Of a stretch of DNA of 64,000 nt, positions 55,611 to 64,000 are shown one piece after another (position 1 is the stretch's first letter; each line of letters opens with the position of its first letter). The stretch is from assembly GCF_003970695.1 (NCBI RefSeq), contig NZ_CP034570.1:1674001-1738000 (forward strand). Reading direction: 5' to 3'. Both the position numbers and the translations under genes were made by a program. Source of the stretch: Maribacter sp. MJ134 (lineage in GTDB: Bacteria > Bacteroidota > Bacteroidia > Flavobacteriales > Flavobacteriaceae). Under the pieces are notes generated by a model. It saw only the letters and a program-made list of their open reading frames with translations. It searched no databases and was not told the DNA's origin.

Positions 55611-56244
55611 AGAAATTCTTCCAATAAAAAATGGTTGGGCCATTGTATTGGTATGGCTTTTTCATAGCACCGCAATTATTGGTATAAGTCTCGGAAATGT
55701 AGATTGGTTTATCGAAAAAACACCTCTTAACCTCTGTTTGTCGCTTATTCTCTTTCTTTTTGTTTATCCCGTAAATAGCCTTAAAAAAGGCGGGGCTTTT
55801 TTACTCTTTTTTATTGTAGGCATGTTTGCCGAATGGTTAGGTATTACAACAGGACTTCTCTTTGGAGATTACGATTATGGAACTAATTTTGGAATAAAAA
55901 TAGCAGGAGTTCCTCTTTTAATCGGTTCGTATTGGGCACTACTCACGTTCATTACCATGAGCATTACAGACTTTCTAAAAACCAATATATTTATAAAAAT
56001 GGTTCTTGCTGCTTCGCTAATGGTGTTCCTAGACTTTTTTATGGAAGCCAGCGCGGCAAGGTTTAATTTTTGGGAATTTCTTGGTAACGAACCACCTCTA
56101 CTGAATTACATTTCGTGGTTTCTATTGGGGCTACTGTTCCAAGGTATCCTTAGGTTATTAAAGATAAATGGAGACAAAGTATTCTCACTAAACTTATACC
56201 TAGCACAGTTCTTCTTCTTCTTTTACTTCTATTTTTATTTTTGA
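55600..56244 (+). CDS. cruF: Carotenoid 1',2'-hydratase-type protein (CruF)
   Basis: 214 residues with about seven membrane helices, of the CruF/DUF422 family (WLGITTGLLFGDYDYG, and VFLDFFMEASAARFNFW typical). CruF adds water to the acyclic end of carotenoids, the step before or beside CrtD in making myxol- or saproxanthin-type pigments. The C-terminus is an odd Phe/Tyr-rich stretch. It is the last gene of the operon and ends 8 bases from the convergent thioredoxin-like gene. No lycopene cyclase lies in the window. Confidence 0.87.
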   Translation: MEPKEILPIKNGWAIVLVWLFHSTAIIGISLGNVDWFIEKTPLNLCLSLILFLFVYPVNSLKKGGAFLLFFIVGMFAEWLGITTGLLFGDYDYGTNFGIKIAGVPLLIGSYWALLTFITMSITDFLKTNIFIKMVLAASLMVFLDFFMEASAARFNFWEFLGNEPPLLNYISWFLLGLLFQGILRLLKINGDKVFSLNLYLAQFFFFFYFYFYF

Positions 56245-56252
56245 AGGAGTTT

Positions 56253-56810
56253 CTATTTTTCATGAAGCAAAGTGTCCAATAGGGCAAATACCGTTTCGTT
56301 GTCCCAATCCGCTATGGCATTTTGATGTACCGCAATGGCCCCGTTCTTATCTAAGATGTAAGAACCAGGAGGCTTCAACAAAGTCAGTGGACTAGGGTCA
56401 CCAACAATTTGATAGGTTACAGGAAAAGTATAGCCGTTCTTCTCCATGAAAAGTTCCACCGGCGCACGCTCCTCATTCGTAATAATATAAAATGAAACCT
56501 TGCCCTTATATGTATCGTATAAGGTCTGAATGTCCTTTAATTGAGCTTTTGATGGTAGGTGCCATGACGCCCAGAAGTTGATAAAAACGACTTTTCCTTT
56601 GGCATCTTCAAAGCTGATAAAATCCCACTCGGAATTTTTTAATCTCCACTTGTAATCGGCAATCTTACCCCTATTCTCGTTTTGTATTACCGTTGGTGCC
56701 GTAGCGAACAAGCGATTCAATATTATTTTACTAAAGTCGCCCAAGGGGGTAACAAAAAAAGAAAGTACAAAGGCAATTATCAATAAAGTATAAACGGTCT
56801 GTTTTTTCAT
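56253..56810 (-). CDS. TlpA-like thioredoxin-fold protein lacking the CxxC motif
   Basis: 185 residues with one N-terminal helix (about 6-25) as anchor or signal, then a TlpA/ResA-type thioredoxin fold (VVFINFWASW, then GSYILDKNGAIAVHQ). The active-site positions read W-H84-L-P-S87, so both redox cysteines are replaced. It cannot act as a normal disulfide reductase and may instead be a chaperone or a cargo-binding protein. It is downstream of the aconitase gene beyond a terminator. Confidence 0.85.
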   Translation of the reverse strand: MKKQTVYTLLIIAFVLSFFVTPLGDFSKIILNRLFATAPTVIQNENRGKIADYKWRLKNSEWDFISFEDAKGKVVFINFWASWHLPSKAQLKDIQTLYDTYKGKVSFYIITNEERAPVELFMEKNGYTFPVTYQIVGDPSPLTLLKPPGSYILDKNGAIAVHQNAIADWDNETVFALLDTLLHEK

Positions 56811-56836
56811 TTTACTAACGTAGTGCCCAAAACTAA

Positions 56837-56864
56837 AAAACTCCCGAGGAATATCGGGAGTTTT
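56837..56864 (-). terminator. Terminator after aconitase
   Basis: AAAACTCCCGA (56837-56847) pairs with TCGGGAGTTTT (56854-56864) around a 6-base loop, flanked by A and T runs; bidirectional in form. Confidence 0.88.
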
Positions 56865-56883
56865 CTGAAACTATTTGTGTTTA

Positions 56884-59157
56884 TTAAGCTGCATTTTCAC
56901 GCTTAATCACGTTCAACGCAGAACCTTCTTTGAACCATCCTATCTGAGCCTCGTTATAAGTATGATTTACTTTGATGGTATCTTTACTGCCATCAGCATG
57001 AACTATCTCCAAGGTTAGTGGTTTGTCCGGTGCAAAATCTGCAATATCTATAAAGTTAAACGTATCGTCCTCTTGTATTAAGTCGTAGTCACTTTCATTA
57101 GCAAAGGTAAGACCAAGCATCCCCTGTTTCTTGAGGTTGGTCTCATGGATTCTTGCAAAGGACTTCACTAATACGGCAGCCACTCCTAAATGTCTAGGCT
57201 GCATCGCGGCGTGCTCCCTAGAGGAACCCTCGCCATAATTATGGTCGCCTACTACGATAGACTTGATACCAGCAGCCTTATAGGCCCTTTGTGTATCAGG
57301 AACACCACCATACTCACCAGTAAGTTGATTTTTTACAAAATTGGTTTTCTTATTGTAAGCGTTTACAGCGCCGATAAGTGTATTATTGGCAATATTGTCC
57401 AAATGTCCTCTAAAACGCAACCACGGTCCGGCCATAGAAATATGGTCAGTCGTACATTTTCCAAAGGCTTTAATAAGCAACTTTACTCCTTGTAACTCTT
57501 CATTTTTAATAGGTACGAATGGCTCTAAAAGCTGAAGTCTCTCAGAAGAATCGTCCACTACAACCTTTACACCGGAACCGTCTTCCATAGGTGCTAAAAA
57601 CCCAGCATCTTCTACTTCGAAGCCTTTAGGTGGAAGTTCCCAACCTGTTGGTTCGTCAAATCTAACCTCTTCTCCGTTTTCATTGATCAGGGTGTCTTTC
57701 ATAGGGTTAAAATCCAAACGACCTGCAACGGCTATGGCCGCCGTAATCTCTGGTGAAGCTACGAAAGCGTGCGTGTTTGGATTACCATCCGCACGCTTGG
57801 CAAAGTTCCTATTGAAAGAGTGTACAATACTGTTTTTCGGTGCATTTTTGGGATCACTGTAACGCGCCCATTGCCCGATACAAGGACCACAAGCGTTCGT
57901 AAAAATCTTTGCATCCAAATCCTCGAAAATTCCAAGGATACCATCTCTTTCCGCAGTAAAACGAACTTGCTCAGAACCTGGATTAATACCTAATTCCGCT
58001 TTCATTTTTAAACCTTTATCCAAAGCCTGTTGCGCTATGGAAGATGCACGTGATAAATCTTCATAGGACGAATTGGTACACGAACCTATTAAGCCCCATT
58101 CTACTTGAATAGGCCAGTCATTTTTAGTGGCTTTTTCGGTCATGTCGCTACCTACGGGTGTAGATAAATCCGGAGTGAACGGCCCATTCAGTAATGGGTT
58201 CAATTCCGTTAAATCTATATCTATCACTTGATCAAAGTACTGCTCTGGATTTGCGTATACATCTTCATCAGCCGTTAAATAATCTTTCACTTTGTTCGCG
58301 GCATCGGCTACATCTGCTCTGTCGGTAGCTCTTAAATAACGCTCCATCGATTCATCGTATCCAAAAGTAGAGGTCGTTGCCCCTATTTCAGCTCCCATAT
58401 TACAAATGGTACCTTTTCCTGTACAGGATAATGCTTTTGCGCCAGGTCCAAAATATTCCACGATAGCTCCGGTACCTCCTTTGACGGTAAGTATTTCCGC
58501 TACTTTAAGAATTACGTCCTTAGGAGCTGTCCAACCGGAAATGTTTCCTGTTAACCTAACCCCTATCAACTTAGGAAACTTAAGTTCCCAAGCCATACCT
58601 GCCATAACATCTACCGCATCTGCACCACCAACACCAATGGCCACCATTCCTAATCCGCCTGCATTAACCGTATGGGAGTCCGTCCCTATCATCATACCAC
58701 CCGGAAAAGCATAGTTCTCCAAGACTACTTGATGAATAATACCTGCCCCTGGCTTCCAAAACCCTATGCCGTACTTGTTAGACACGGACTCCAAGAAATC
58801 AAAAACCTCAGCACTGGAAGTATTCGCAAACTTTAAATCGGCCGCGGCCCCATTTTTAGCTTGTATTAAGTGATCACAGTGTACGGTTGTTGGCACAGCG
58901 ACTTTTGGCTTGCCTGCTTGCATAAATTGAAGCAAAGCCATTTGAGCCGTTGCATCTTGGCAAGCAATACGATCCGGAGCAAAATCTACATAGTCCTTAC
59001 CTCGGACAAATGCCTTACTTGGGTTACCGTCCCATAAATGAGAGTATAATATTTTCTCCGAAAGGGTCAGTGGTTTACCCACAATCTCACGAGCTTTGTC
59101 AACTCGCTCCGCCATATTGGCGTACACCCCTTTAATCATATCGATATCGAATGCCAT
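56884..59157 (-). CDS. Aconitate hydratase
   Basis: 757 residues, the mitochondrial-type aconitase common in Bacteroidetes. Iron-sulfur cysteines are in [11 protein letters not shown] and [12 protein letters not shown]; the swivel domain has [15 protein letters not shown]. It isomerises citrate and isocitrate in the TCA cycle. It is monocistronic by appearance, with its own terminator and a 183-base upstream gap that holds only a weak TAGATTTTC-like promoter box. Confidence 0.95.
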   Translation of the reverse strand: MAFDIDMIKGVYANMAERVDKAREIVGKPLTLSEKILYSHLWDGNPSKAFVRGKDYVDFAPDRIACQDATAQMALLQFMQAGKPKVAVPTTVHCDHLIQAKNGAAADLKFANTSSAEVFDFLESVSNKYGIGFWKPGAGIIHQVVLENYAFPGGMMIGTDSHTVNAGGLGMVAIGVGGADAVDVMAGMAWELKFPKLIGVRLTGNISGWTAPKDVILKVAEILTVKGGTGAIVEYFGPGAKALSCTGKGTICNMGAEIGATTSTFGYDESMERYLRATDRADVADAANKVKDYLTADEDVYANPEQYFDQVIDIDLTELNPLLNGPFTPDLSTPVGSDMTEKATKNDWPIQVEWGLIGSCTNSSYEDLSRASSIAQQALDKGLKMKAELGINPGSEQVRFTAERDGILGIFEDLDAKIFTNACGPCIGQWARYSDPKNAPKNSIVHSFNRNFAKRADGNPNTHAFVASPEITAAIAVAGRLDFNPMKDTLINENGEEVRFDEPTGWELPPKGFEVEDAGFLAPMEDGSGVKVVVDDSSERLQLLEPFVPIKNEELQGVKLLIKAFGKCTTDHISMAGPWLRFRGHLDNIANNTLIGAVNAYNKKTNFVKNQLTGEYGGVPDTQRAYKAAGIKSIVVGDHNYGEGSSREHAAMQPRHLGVAAVLVKSFARIHETNLKKQGMLGLTFANESDYDLIQEDDTFNFIDIADFAPDKPLTLEIVHADGSKDTIKVNHTYNEAQIGWFKEGSALNVIKRENAA

Positions 59158-59340
59158 TATTTATTTATTTTAAGGTTAAAGCAATATTGTAAATTTAAGA
59201 AAATCTAAGGGGCATTTAAAACTTTCTAAGAATGAAAACCTTGTTTTTAAGGAATTAATAGATTTGAGACGCTGCGACTAGCAAAGTCTATATACCCACG
59301 CGTAAATAACAGGAGAAAAGATATTTTATTATGATATTGG

Positions 59341-60294
59341 TTAAAGAAGTTTATCAATAATCGCTTCCTCCGTTATTCCCTCTGCCTCTGCTTTGTAGTT
59401 TTTAATGATACGGTGCTTTAAAATACCCTTTACAACGGCTTGGACATCTTCAATATCTGGAGAATATTTACCATTGATCGCTGCATTGGCTTTAGCGCCT
59501 AATATTAAATTTTGAGATGCTCTAGGACCAGCGCCCCAATCTACATATTGCTTTACGTAGTCAGAAGCGGAGGCTAAATTAGGTCTGGTGCTGTTCACCA
59601 ATTTTACGGAATACTCCACAACATTATCAGGAACGGGTATGCGGCGTACAAGTTCCTGCACTTCGATAATTTCTTTTGCCGAGAATTGGGGAACAACCTG
59701 GTTAGATGCCATTGAAGTGGTGTTTTTAACTACCTGGATTTCTTCCTCGATTGAGGGGTACTTTAACTCTATGGCAAACATAAACCGGTCTAACTGTGCT
59801 TCAGGAAGCGGATACGTTCCTTCTTGTTCTATGGGGTTCTGAGTAGCCAACACAAAATACGGTAATGCTAACTTATGTTGATGACCTGCAATGGTAACCG
59901 CACGCTCCTGCATGGCCTCTAATAAGGCCGCTTGTGTTTTTGGAGGTGTTCTATTAATTTCATCCGCAAGGATAATATTGGAAAATATAGGTCCTTTAAT
60001 AAACTTAAAATTTCTAGCCTGGTCTAAAACTTCACTTCCCAAGATATCACTTGGCATTAGATCCGGGGTAAACTGAATTCTCTTAAAGTCTAGCCCTAAA
60101 GCCTGGGCAATGGTATTTACCATTAAAGTTTTAGCGAGGCCAGGAACACCAATAAGCAGGGAATGTCCTCCCGTGTAAATTGACAATAGAATTTGGTCAA
60201 TAACTTCTGTTTGACCCACAATGATTTTTCCTATCTCTTTCTTAAGCGCATTGTGTTTTTCAACTAAATTGTTAAGCGCGGCAACGTCTGACAT
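59341..60294 (-). CDS. MoxR-family AAA+ ATPase
   Basis: 317 residues from the ATG at 60294 ([20 protein letters not shown]). Walker A GVPGLAKT near residue 48, Walker B ILADEINR, sensor 1 [22 protein letters not shown], and the C-terminal lid. MoxR ATPases act as chaperones on von Willebrand A-domain partners; no such partner is inside the window. It starts 4 bases after the SurA-like gene stop, so the three minus-strand genes look like one unit. Confidence 0.92.
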   Translation of the reverse strand: MSDVAALNNLVEKHNALKKEIGKIIVGQTEVIDQILLSIYTGGHSLLIGVPGLAKTLMVNTIAQALGLDFKRIQFTPDLMPSDILGSEVLDQARNFKFIKGPIFSNIILADEINRTPPKTQAALLEAMQERAVTIAGHQHKLALPYFVLATQNPIEQEGTYPLPEAQLDRFMFAIELKYPSIEEEIQVVKNTTSMASNQVVPQFSAKEIIEVQELVRRIPVPDNVVEYSVKLVNSTRPNLASASDYVKQYVDWGAGPRASQNLILGAKANAAINGKYSPDIEDVQAVVKGILKHRIIKNYKAEAEGITEEAIIDKLL

Positions 60295-60298
60295 ATAC

Positions 60299-61747
60299 TT
60301 ATTCCTTAACCCAGTTATTAGCGAAATCGCAAGCTCTGTTTGCTTCGTTAACACTGATGTAGGTATCCTCAATATGCTCGTCCATCCATTTTTTTATAGC
60401 GTTGAACTGCTTTTCCGTAAGTGCTAATTGTTGAATTTTTGTGTAATCCTTTGCGAAATCTGCCGTATGCTCATCGAATCTATTGGAAACCTGAACAATC
60501 TTATATTTAGGGGCGCCACCACGTGGGTCTTCTTCAATTAATGGATAGGATATCTCATTATCCTTCAAATTTCTCACCTGGTTATAAAGTGATGGGTCCA
60601 TTTTAGTCAATTCAAATCTAGAACTAAAATCTTGTGGATTCCTAAGCAGTCCACCATCGAATTTAGTTTCTTTTTCATCAGAAAAATTCAATGCCGCTTC
60701 AGCAAAAGTAAATTCCCCTTCCATAATTTTCTTTCGAATAGTATCCAGCTCTTTCTTGGCCTCCTCCATGGCAGCATCAGGTATCTCGGGCTGCAATAAA
60801 ATGTGTCTTAAATCTAATTCTTGCCCTCGTATCTTTTCTATATAAATAATATGATAACCAAACTGGGTCTCAAAAGGTTCGGAAACCTCACCCTCCTTTA
60901 GACTAAACGCTACATCCTTGAATTCTTTTACAAAACCAGATTTCTTGGTAATACCGTTGTACAATCCGCCTTTAGATTTAGAACCCGGATCTTGCGAATA
61001 CAATATGGCCTTTACGCTAAAACTAGCATCATTATCCTCGATATCCGCTTTAATCTGATTCAGCTTATCTATTACTTTTTGTTTTTCAGCCTCTGTGGGC
61101 TTTGGCTCTTTCACTATTTGGGAAATTTCCAGTTCTGCACCAAAAACAGGTCTTTCACTCTCTTGTATCTTATTGAAAAACTGACGAACCTCTTCAGGAG
61201 TTATCTCTATGTCCTTAACAATGTTTTGCTGCATTCTTTCCGAAAGCATACGCAATTTATTGATTTTGTAAAGCTCCTCCCTAAAACTGGCCTCGTCCTG
61301 CTTTTTGTAGTATTTCAAGACCTTATCCATTGAACCGATCTGTTGCACAAGCGACTGTAATTGACGATCGCCGGTAGCATTTACCTCATCATCAGAGACC
61401 AAGATACTATCCTGTACCGCCTGATGTGCATATAAACGGTCTTCCATTAATTTACCTAGAAGTCCGCAATGGGTAATATCTTCCGTTGATGCACCCTGAC
61501 TTTTTAAATCGATTAAGGTCTTTTCAATATCAGAATCCAATATCACATAATCTCCCACCACGGCGGCAATACCATCAAGCTTAATTTTCTTGAAGTTTGA
61601 AGTGGAATCCTTCTTTTCAGAAACCTGTGCCTCAGCTATGGGTTCCATAGGTTCTGCTTGGTTATCCGGAACAACCGGTATTGAGTCCTGTGCAGTTATG
61701 TGAAGCGCACACGAACCAAACACTAACAATAAAATTAATTTATTCAT
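60299..61747 (-). CDS. SurA-like periplasmic peptidyl-prolyl isomerase
   Basis: 482 residues from the ATG at 61747 ([12 protein letters not shown]). A signal peptide (cut near ITAQ) is followed by a SurA-type N-terminal helical chaperone domain (about 50-190; [15 protein letters not shown]) and two parvulin (PpiC) domains (about 195-300, 300-400; [12 protein letters not shown] and [11 protein letters not shown] motifs). It folds outer-membrane barrels. The upstream in-frame start at 61789 would hide the signal peptide. It overlaps the next upstream gene by 8 bases. Confidence 0.92.
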   Translation of the reverse strand: MNKLILLLVFGSCALHITAQDSIPVVPDNQAEPMEPIAEAQVSEKKDSTSNFKKIKLDGIAAVVGDYVILDSDIEKTLIDLKSQGASTEDITHCGLLGKLMEDRLYAHQAVQDSILVSDDEVNATGDRQLQSLVQQIGSMDKVLKYYKKQDEASFREELYKINKLRMLSERMQQNIVKDIEITPEEVRQFFNKIQESERPVFGAELEISQIVKEPKPTEAEKQKVIDKLNQIKADIEDNDASFSVKAILYSQDPGSKSKGGLYNGITKKSGFVKEFKDVAFSLKEGEVSEPFETQFGYHIIYIEKIRGQELDLRHILLQPEIPDAAMEEAKKELDTIRKKIMEGEFTFAEAALNFSDEKETKFDGGLLRNPQDFSSRFELTKMDPSLYNQVRNLKDNEISYPLIEEDPRGGAPKYKIVQVSNRFDEHTADFAKDYTKIQQLALTEKQFNAIKKWMDEHIEDTYISVNEANRACDFANNWVKE

Positions 61748-62639
61748 CTTTTGTAAATATCTCAAATTCTTTATCTCTAATCGCTTCATCTATGATTTCA
61801 GTTTCTAGCTTACGTAGGTAGTCTAATTTTCTACGACTTAATAAAACTTGTTTTATGGTAGGCGAAATAAAGGATAGTGGTGCAATATCATTTACTTGCT
61901 TAACATCCTCAATTTTACCCAAATATACCGCCATTGAATCCTCCAATTCAAAAAATTGTGATTTTTTTAAGTACTTATCTTCGTTAGCTGCGGTTATCGT
62001 AGGGATTTCATCTAACACCCTGGAGGAGGTTACCCAAATAGAATCATTAAAATGCAGCTTTTTAAACTGCACTCCAATAGAGTCGAGGTAGGCAATATCC
62101 TTCGGTTCAAAGTTTTTTAAACTTTTAATGACCTCTTCCTTATTTAAGAATGCTTTGGGCAATTCTATGAACCGTATTTGTACAAGGCGCTCCTTTAACC
62201 TAAAATTCTCGTTTTCCTGATTGTAAAACTCTTGTAACTGATTATCGGTAATTACCGAGTCGGCACCTTGACTAACCAATGCTTCTTTGTAGGCCCTAGT
62301 ATATAAATCCGCTCTATAATTAGCTACCAGTGCATCAAATTCTTTAAGCTTTTGTTCCGATAAGTTAATTTTAGATTTTGTTAATAGCAATTGTTTAGAC
62401 GCCCAGCTGTTAATATAGTTAGACACAAAGGAAGCACTATCTGCCTTGGACATTCCGGAGGTAATTAAATTTGCGATATCCTCTTTGAACAGATAGGCTT
62501 CACCAACCCTAGCTAAAGGCGCACGCTCTTCTTTCTTCTTAAAATAAGCATCACAAGAGGATAGTAATACCAAGAATATTAACGCACGGAGAACAGCACG
62601 CCACAAAACTTTTTGTGTAGATATCTTATTAAAAAGCAT
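61740..62639 (-). CDS. SurA N-domain-like lipoprotein
   Basis: About 299 residues from the ATG at 62639. Lipoprotein signal with lipobox LLSSC, then a helical SurA/PpiC N-domain-like region (VGEAYLFKEDIANLI, RADLYTRAYKEALV, ITDNQLQEFYNQENENFRL). I see no second parvulin motif, so isomerase activity is doubtful. Placed just before a full SurA-like protein (overlap 8 bases), it is probably a partner chaperone for outer-membrane proteins. The upstream ATG at 62696 is less likely. Confidence 0.82.
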   Translation of the reverse strand: MLFNKISTQKVLWRAVLRALIFLVLLSSCDAYFKKKEERAPLARVGEAYLFKEDIANLITSGMSKADSASFVSNYINSWASKQLLLTKSKINLSEQKLKEFDALVANYRADLYTRAYKEALVSQGADSVITDNQLQEFYNQENENFRLKERLVQIRFIELPKAFLNKEEVIKSLKNFEPKDIAYLDSIGVQFKKLHFNDSIWVTSSRVLDEIPTITAANEDKYLKKSQFFELEDSMAVYLGKIEDVKQVNDIAPLSFISPTIKQVLLSRRKLDYLRKLETEIIDEAIRDKEFEIFTKDE

Positions 62640-62779
62640 TTGGCAAAAATAGCAAATACAAAATCCCATGCAAGAACCGCTTACTTTACTTAACACAATT
62701 TTAGGGGCTACTATCTAATTTTGCTATTTTCGTGTTAGCATATCAGTGAATCTTATCACCTAATTTAACCTTATTATAA

Positions 62780-63028
62780 TTGGCAAGGAACATTAAACTT
62801 ATCTGGGATTTTAGAGGACCTGCTGCCTTACCAACTGCAGAGCACCACGAAAAGCATCTTCAGGATTATATCGCAATTGAAGATATCGGTTTGAACATTA
62901 CCGGTCATGAGCAATTGAACGACATGCACAGTATAGCTTATATGGTAGTCGAAGAAAAAAATATGATTACCGTAAGGGATATTCTAAAACCTCATCGAGG
63001 CGAGCTTTACACCTCTAAAACAGATTAA
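62780..63028 (+). CDS. Small conserved protein of unknown function (TTG start)
   Basis: 82 residues from a TTG at 62780. It begins MARNIKLIWDFRGPAALPTA, with no signal peptide and no membrane helix, and is rich in His and acidic residues (EHHEKHLQDY). I do not recognise the family with certainty. Coding status is supported by the clean frame and a stop directly against the next gene's ATG (TAA at 63026-63028, ATG at 63029), suggesting a two-gene operon with the serine hydrolase. Confidence 0.65.
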   Translation: MARNIKLIWDFRGPAALPTAEHHEKHLQDYIAIEDIGLNITGHEQLNDMHSIAYMVVEEKNMITVRDILKPHRGELYTSKTD

Positions 63029-64000
63029 ATGAAAAAGCTATTCTACACTTTAGTAATGGTGTTCCTCACCTTCATTTCTTGCCAAGATAATAATAGGGAT
63101 GAAAATCTATTGGCACTTGCCTTGGCATCGGAAAAACCTGCCATTAAACGCGTTATGGATAGTGTGGACCAATATGAAGTTCAAATTCGGTACACTCAAA
63201 TTAACCGCACTGGAGACAGTATCCATTTTGTGGATTACGATTTTCAAGTCGATGATGATTATTATTTTTATCCTGCTAGCACCGTTAAATTTCCAGTTGC
63301 GGTGATGGCCTTGGAAAGACTCAACGAGACAGACACGCTTACCAGAGAAACCAGGTATTACGTAGAAGGAGATTCCATAGAGACAACCTTTGCAAAAGAT
63401 ATTTCCCAAATATTTGCCGTTAGCGATAATCTGGCGAATAATAGACTTGTTGAATTTCTTGGCCAAGACGCTATCAACAAAGGTTTAGAAGAAAAAGGCC
63501 TGTCCCCTGTTAGAATAGCACATAGATTGGGCTACCATACCGATGAGTTAACGACAAAACCGCTGATCATCTATTTGAACGATAGTACCACAACGCCTAC
63601 CGAACCTTCGCTAAATAGCGCGCCGTTTCCCTTAAAACTTAATGCAATACACAAAGGCATTGGCTATTACGAAGATGATGAGCAAATCAATGAACCGTTC
63701 AATTTTAGCCTTAAGAATTATTATCCTGTTAGTACGCAACACAAACTATTAAAGCGCGTCATCTTCCCTGAAAAATTTTCAAATAACGAACGTTTTAACC
63801 TTACTAAAAATCAACATGATTTCTTATTGAACGCAATGCACACCTTACCAAGAAAAGTTGGTTACGACCCGGATAATTATTATGACGGTTACTGCAAATT
63901 TTTCATGTACGGGGACACAAAGAAGACCATACCAGACCATATTAAAATTTATAATAAGGTGGGTTTTGCCTATGGCACCTTAACGGATTGCGCCTATATT
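63029..64000 (+). CDS. Class A beta-lactamase-like serine hydrolase lipoprotein (cut by right edge)
   Basis: The first 324 codons are seen and the frame is still open at 64000. A lipoprotein signal ends FLTFISC (lipid Cys18). The SxxK motif STVK starts at Ser84 (YYFYPASTVKFPVAV) and SDN is at 132-134, the two N-terminal active-site motifs of serine beta-lactamases and DD-peptidases. The third motif (KTG) would lie near or beyond the edge; a plausible KVGFAYG is at about 311-318. Likely a periplasmic or surface serine hydrolase; beta-lactam hydrolysis is not implied. Confidence 0.88.
   Translation, partial: MKKLFYTLVMVFLTFISCQDNNRDENLLALALASEKPAIKRVMDSVDQYEVQIRYTQINRTGDSIHFVDYDFQVDDDYYFYPASTVKFPVAVMALERLNETDTLTRETRYYVEGDSIETTFAKDISQIFAVSDNLANNRLVEFLGQDAINKGLEEKGLSPVRIAHRLGYHTDELTTKPLIIYLNDSTTTPTEPSLNSAPFPLKLNAIHKGIGYYEDDEQINEPFNFSLKNYYPVSTQHKLLKRVIFPEKFSNNERFNLTKNQHDFLLNAMHTLPRKVGYDPDNYYDGYCKFFMYGDTKKTIPDHIKIYNKVGFAYGTLTDCAYI

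Overview
The window comes from the chromosome of a marine-type member of the Flavobacteriaceae (Bacteroidota). The evidence is the Bacteroidetes-type promoters (TTG, about 19-20 bp, TAnnTTTG) before rRNA, tRNA and housekeeping genes, the flavobacterial gene orders thrS-infC-rpmI-rplT and accA-dnaB, a CrtI-CrtB-CrtZ-CrtD-CruF carotenoid set, many lipoproteins with short lipoboxes, and a genome of roughly 35-40% GC by eye. A Maribacter/Zobellia-like genus would fit, but this cannot be fixed from the sequence alone. No insertion sequence, prophage, integron or CRISPR array was seen.

Layout. 1-3.5 kb: an rRNA operon on the minus strand (16S, tRNA-Ile, tRNA-Ala, 5' part of 23S running off the left edge), with palindromes in the 16S-23S spacer. 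3.7-7.1 kb: the thrS-infC-rpmI-rplT translation operon; infC seems to start at ATA. 7.2-21.6 kb: mostly housekeeping genes (YjbQ-family protein, HAD phosphatase, dnaB, accA, DMT transporter, Lpt permease, tgt, outer-membrane barrel, FKBP lipoprotein, S4 protein, PRTase, aroK). They are interrupted at 9.8-12.8 kb by one very AT-rich 1008-codon gene that fuses a metallophosphoesterase to a STAND-like P-loop NTPase, the best candidate here for an undescribed (possibly anti-phage) system.

22.2-36.1 kb: tRNA-Lys, then what looks like an exopolysaccharide/cell-surface glycan locus. It holds a lone receiver, a receiver-glycosyltransferase 2 fusion, a large GT-C-like membrane protein, a lipoprotein, a membrane-anchored GH5-like hydrolase, a GT4 glycosyltransferase, a flippase, a STAS protein, a shrunken flippase paralogue and a TPR/outer-membrane-barrel protein. 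36.1-42.4 kb: a tightly coupled seven-gene signalling operon on the minus strand (receiver, H-NOX, PAS histidine kinase, FIST/NosP-like sensor, second kinase, Hpt, LytTR regulator). It carries two classes of predicted nitric-oxide sensor and converges on the glycan locus; the simplest reading is NO-controlled surface polysaccharide or biofilm formation.

42.5-50.1 kb: a trans-4-hydroxyproline catabolic cluster (D-Hyp dehydrogenase, Hyp epimerase, DUF885 peptidase, ketoglutarate-semialdehyde dehydrogenase, deaminase) with a divergent AraC-type regulator. 50.2-56.2 kb: tRNA-Leu, then a carotenoid operon headed by a CarH-like MerR/B12 photoreceptor repressor. 56.2-64 kb: a TlpA-like protein without its catalytic cysteines, aconitase, MoxR ATPase, two SurA-like chaperones in tandem, a small conserved protein and a class-A-beta-lactamase-like serine hydrolase cut by the right edge.
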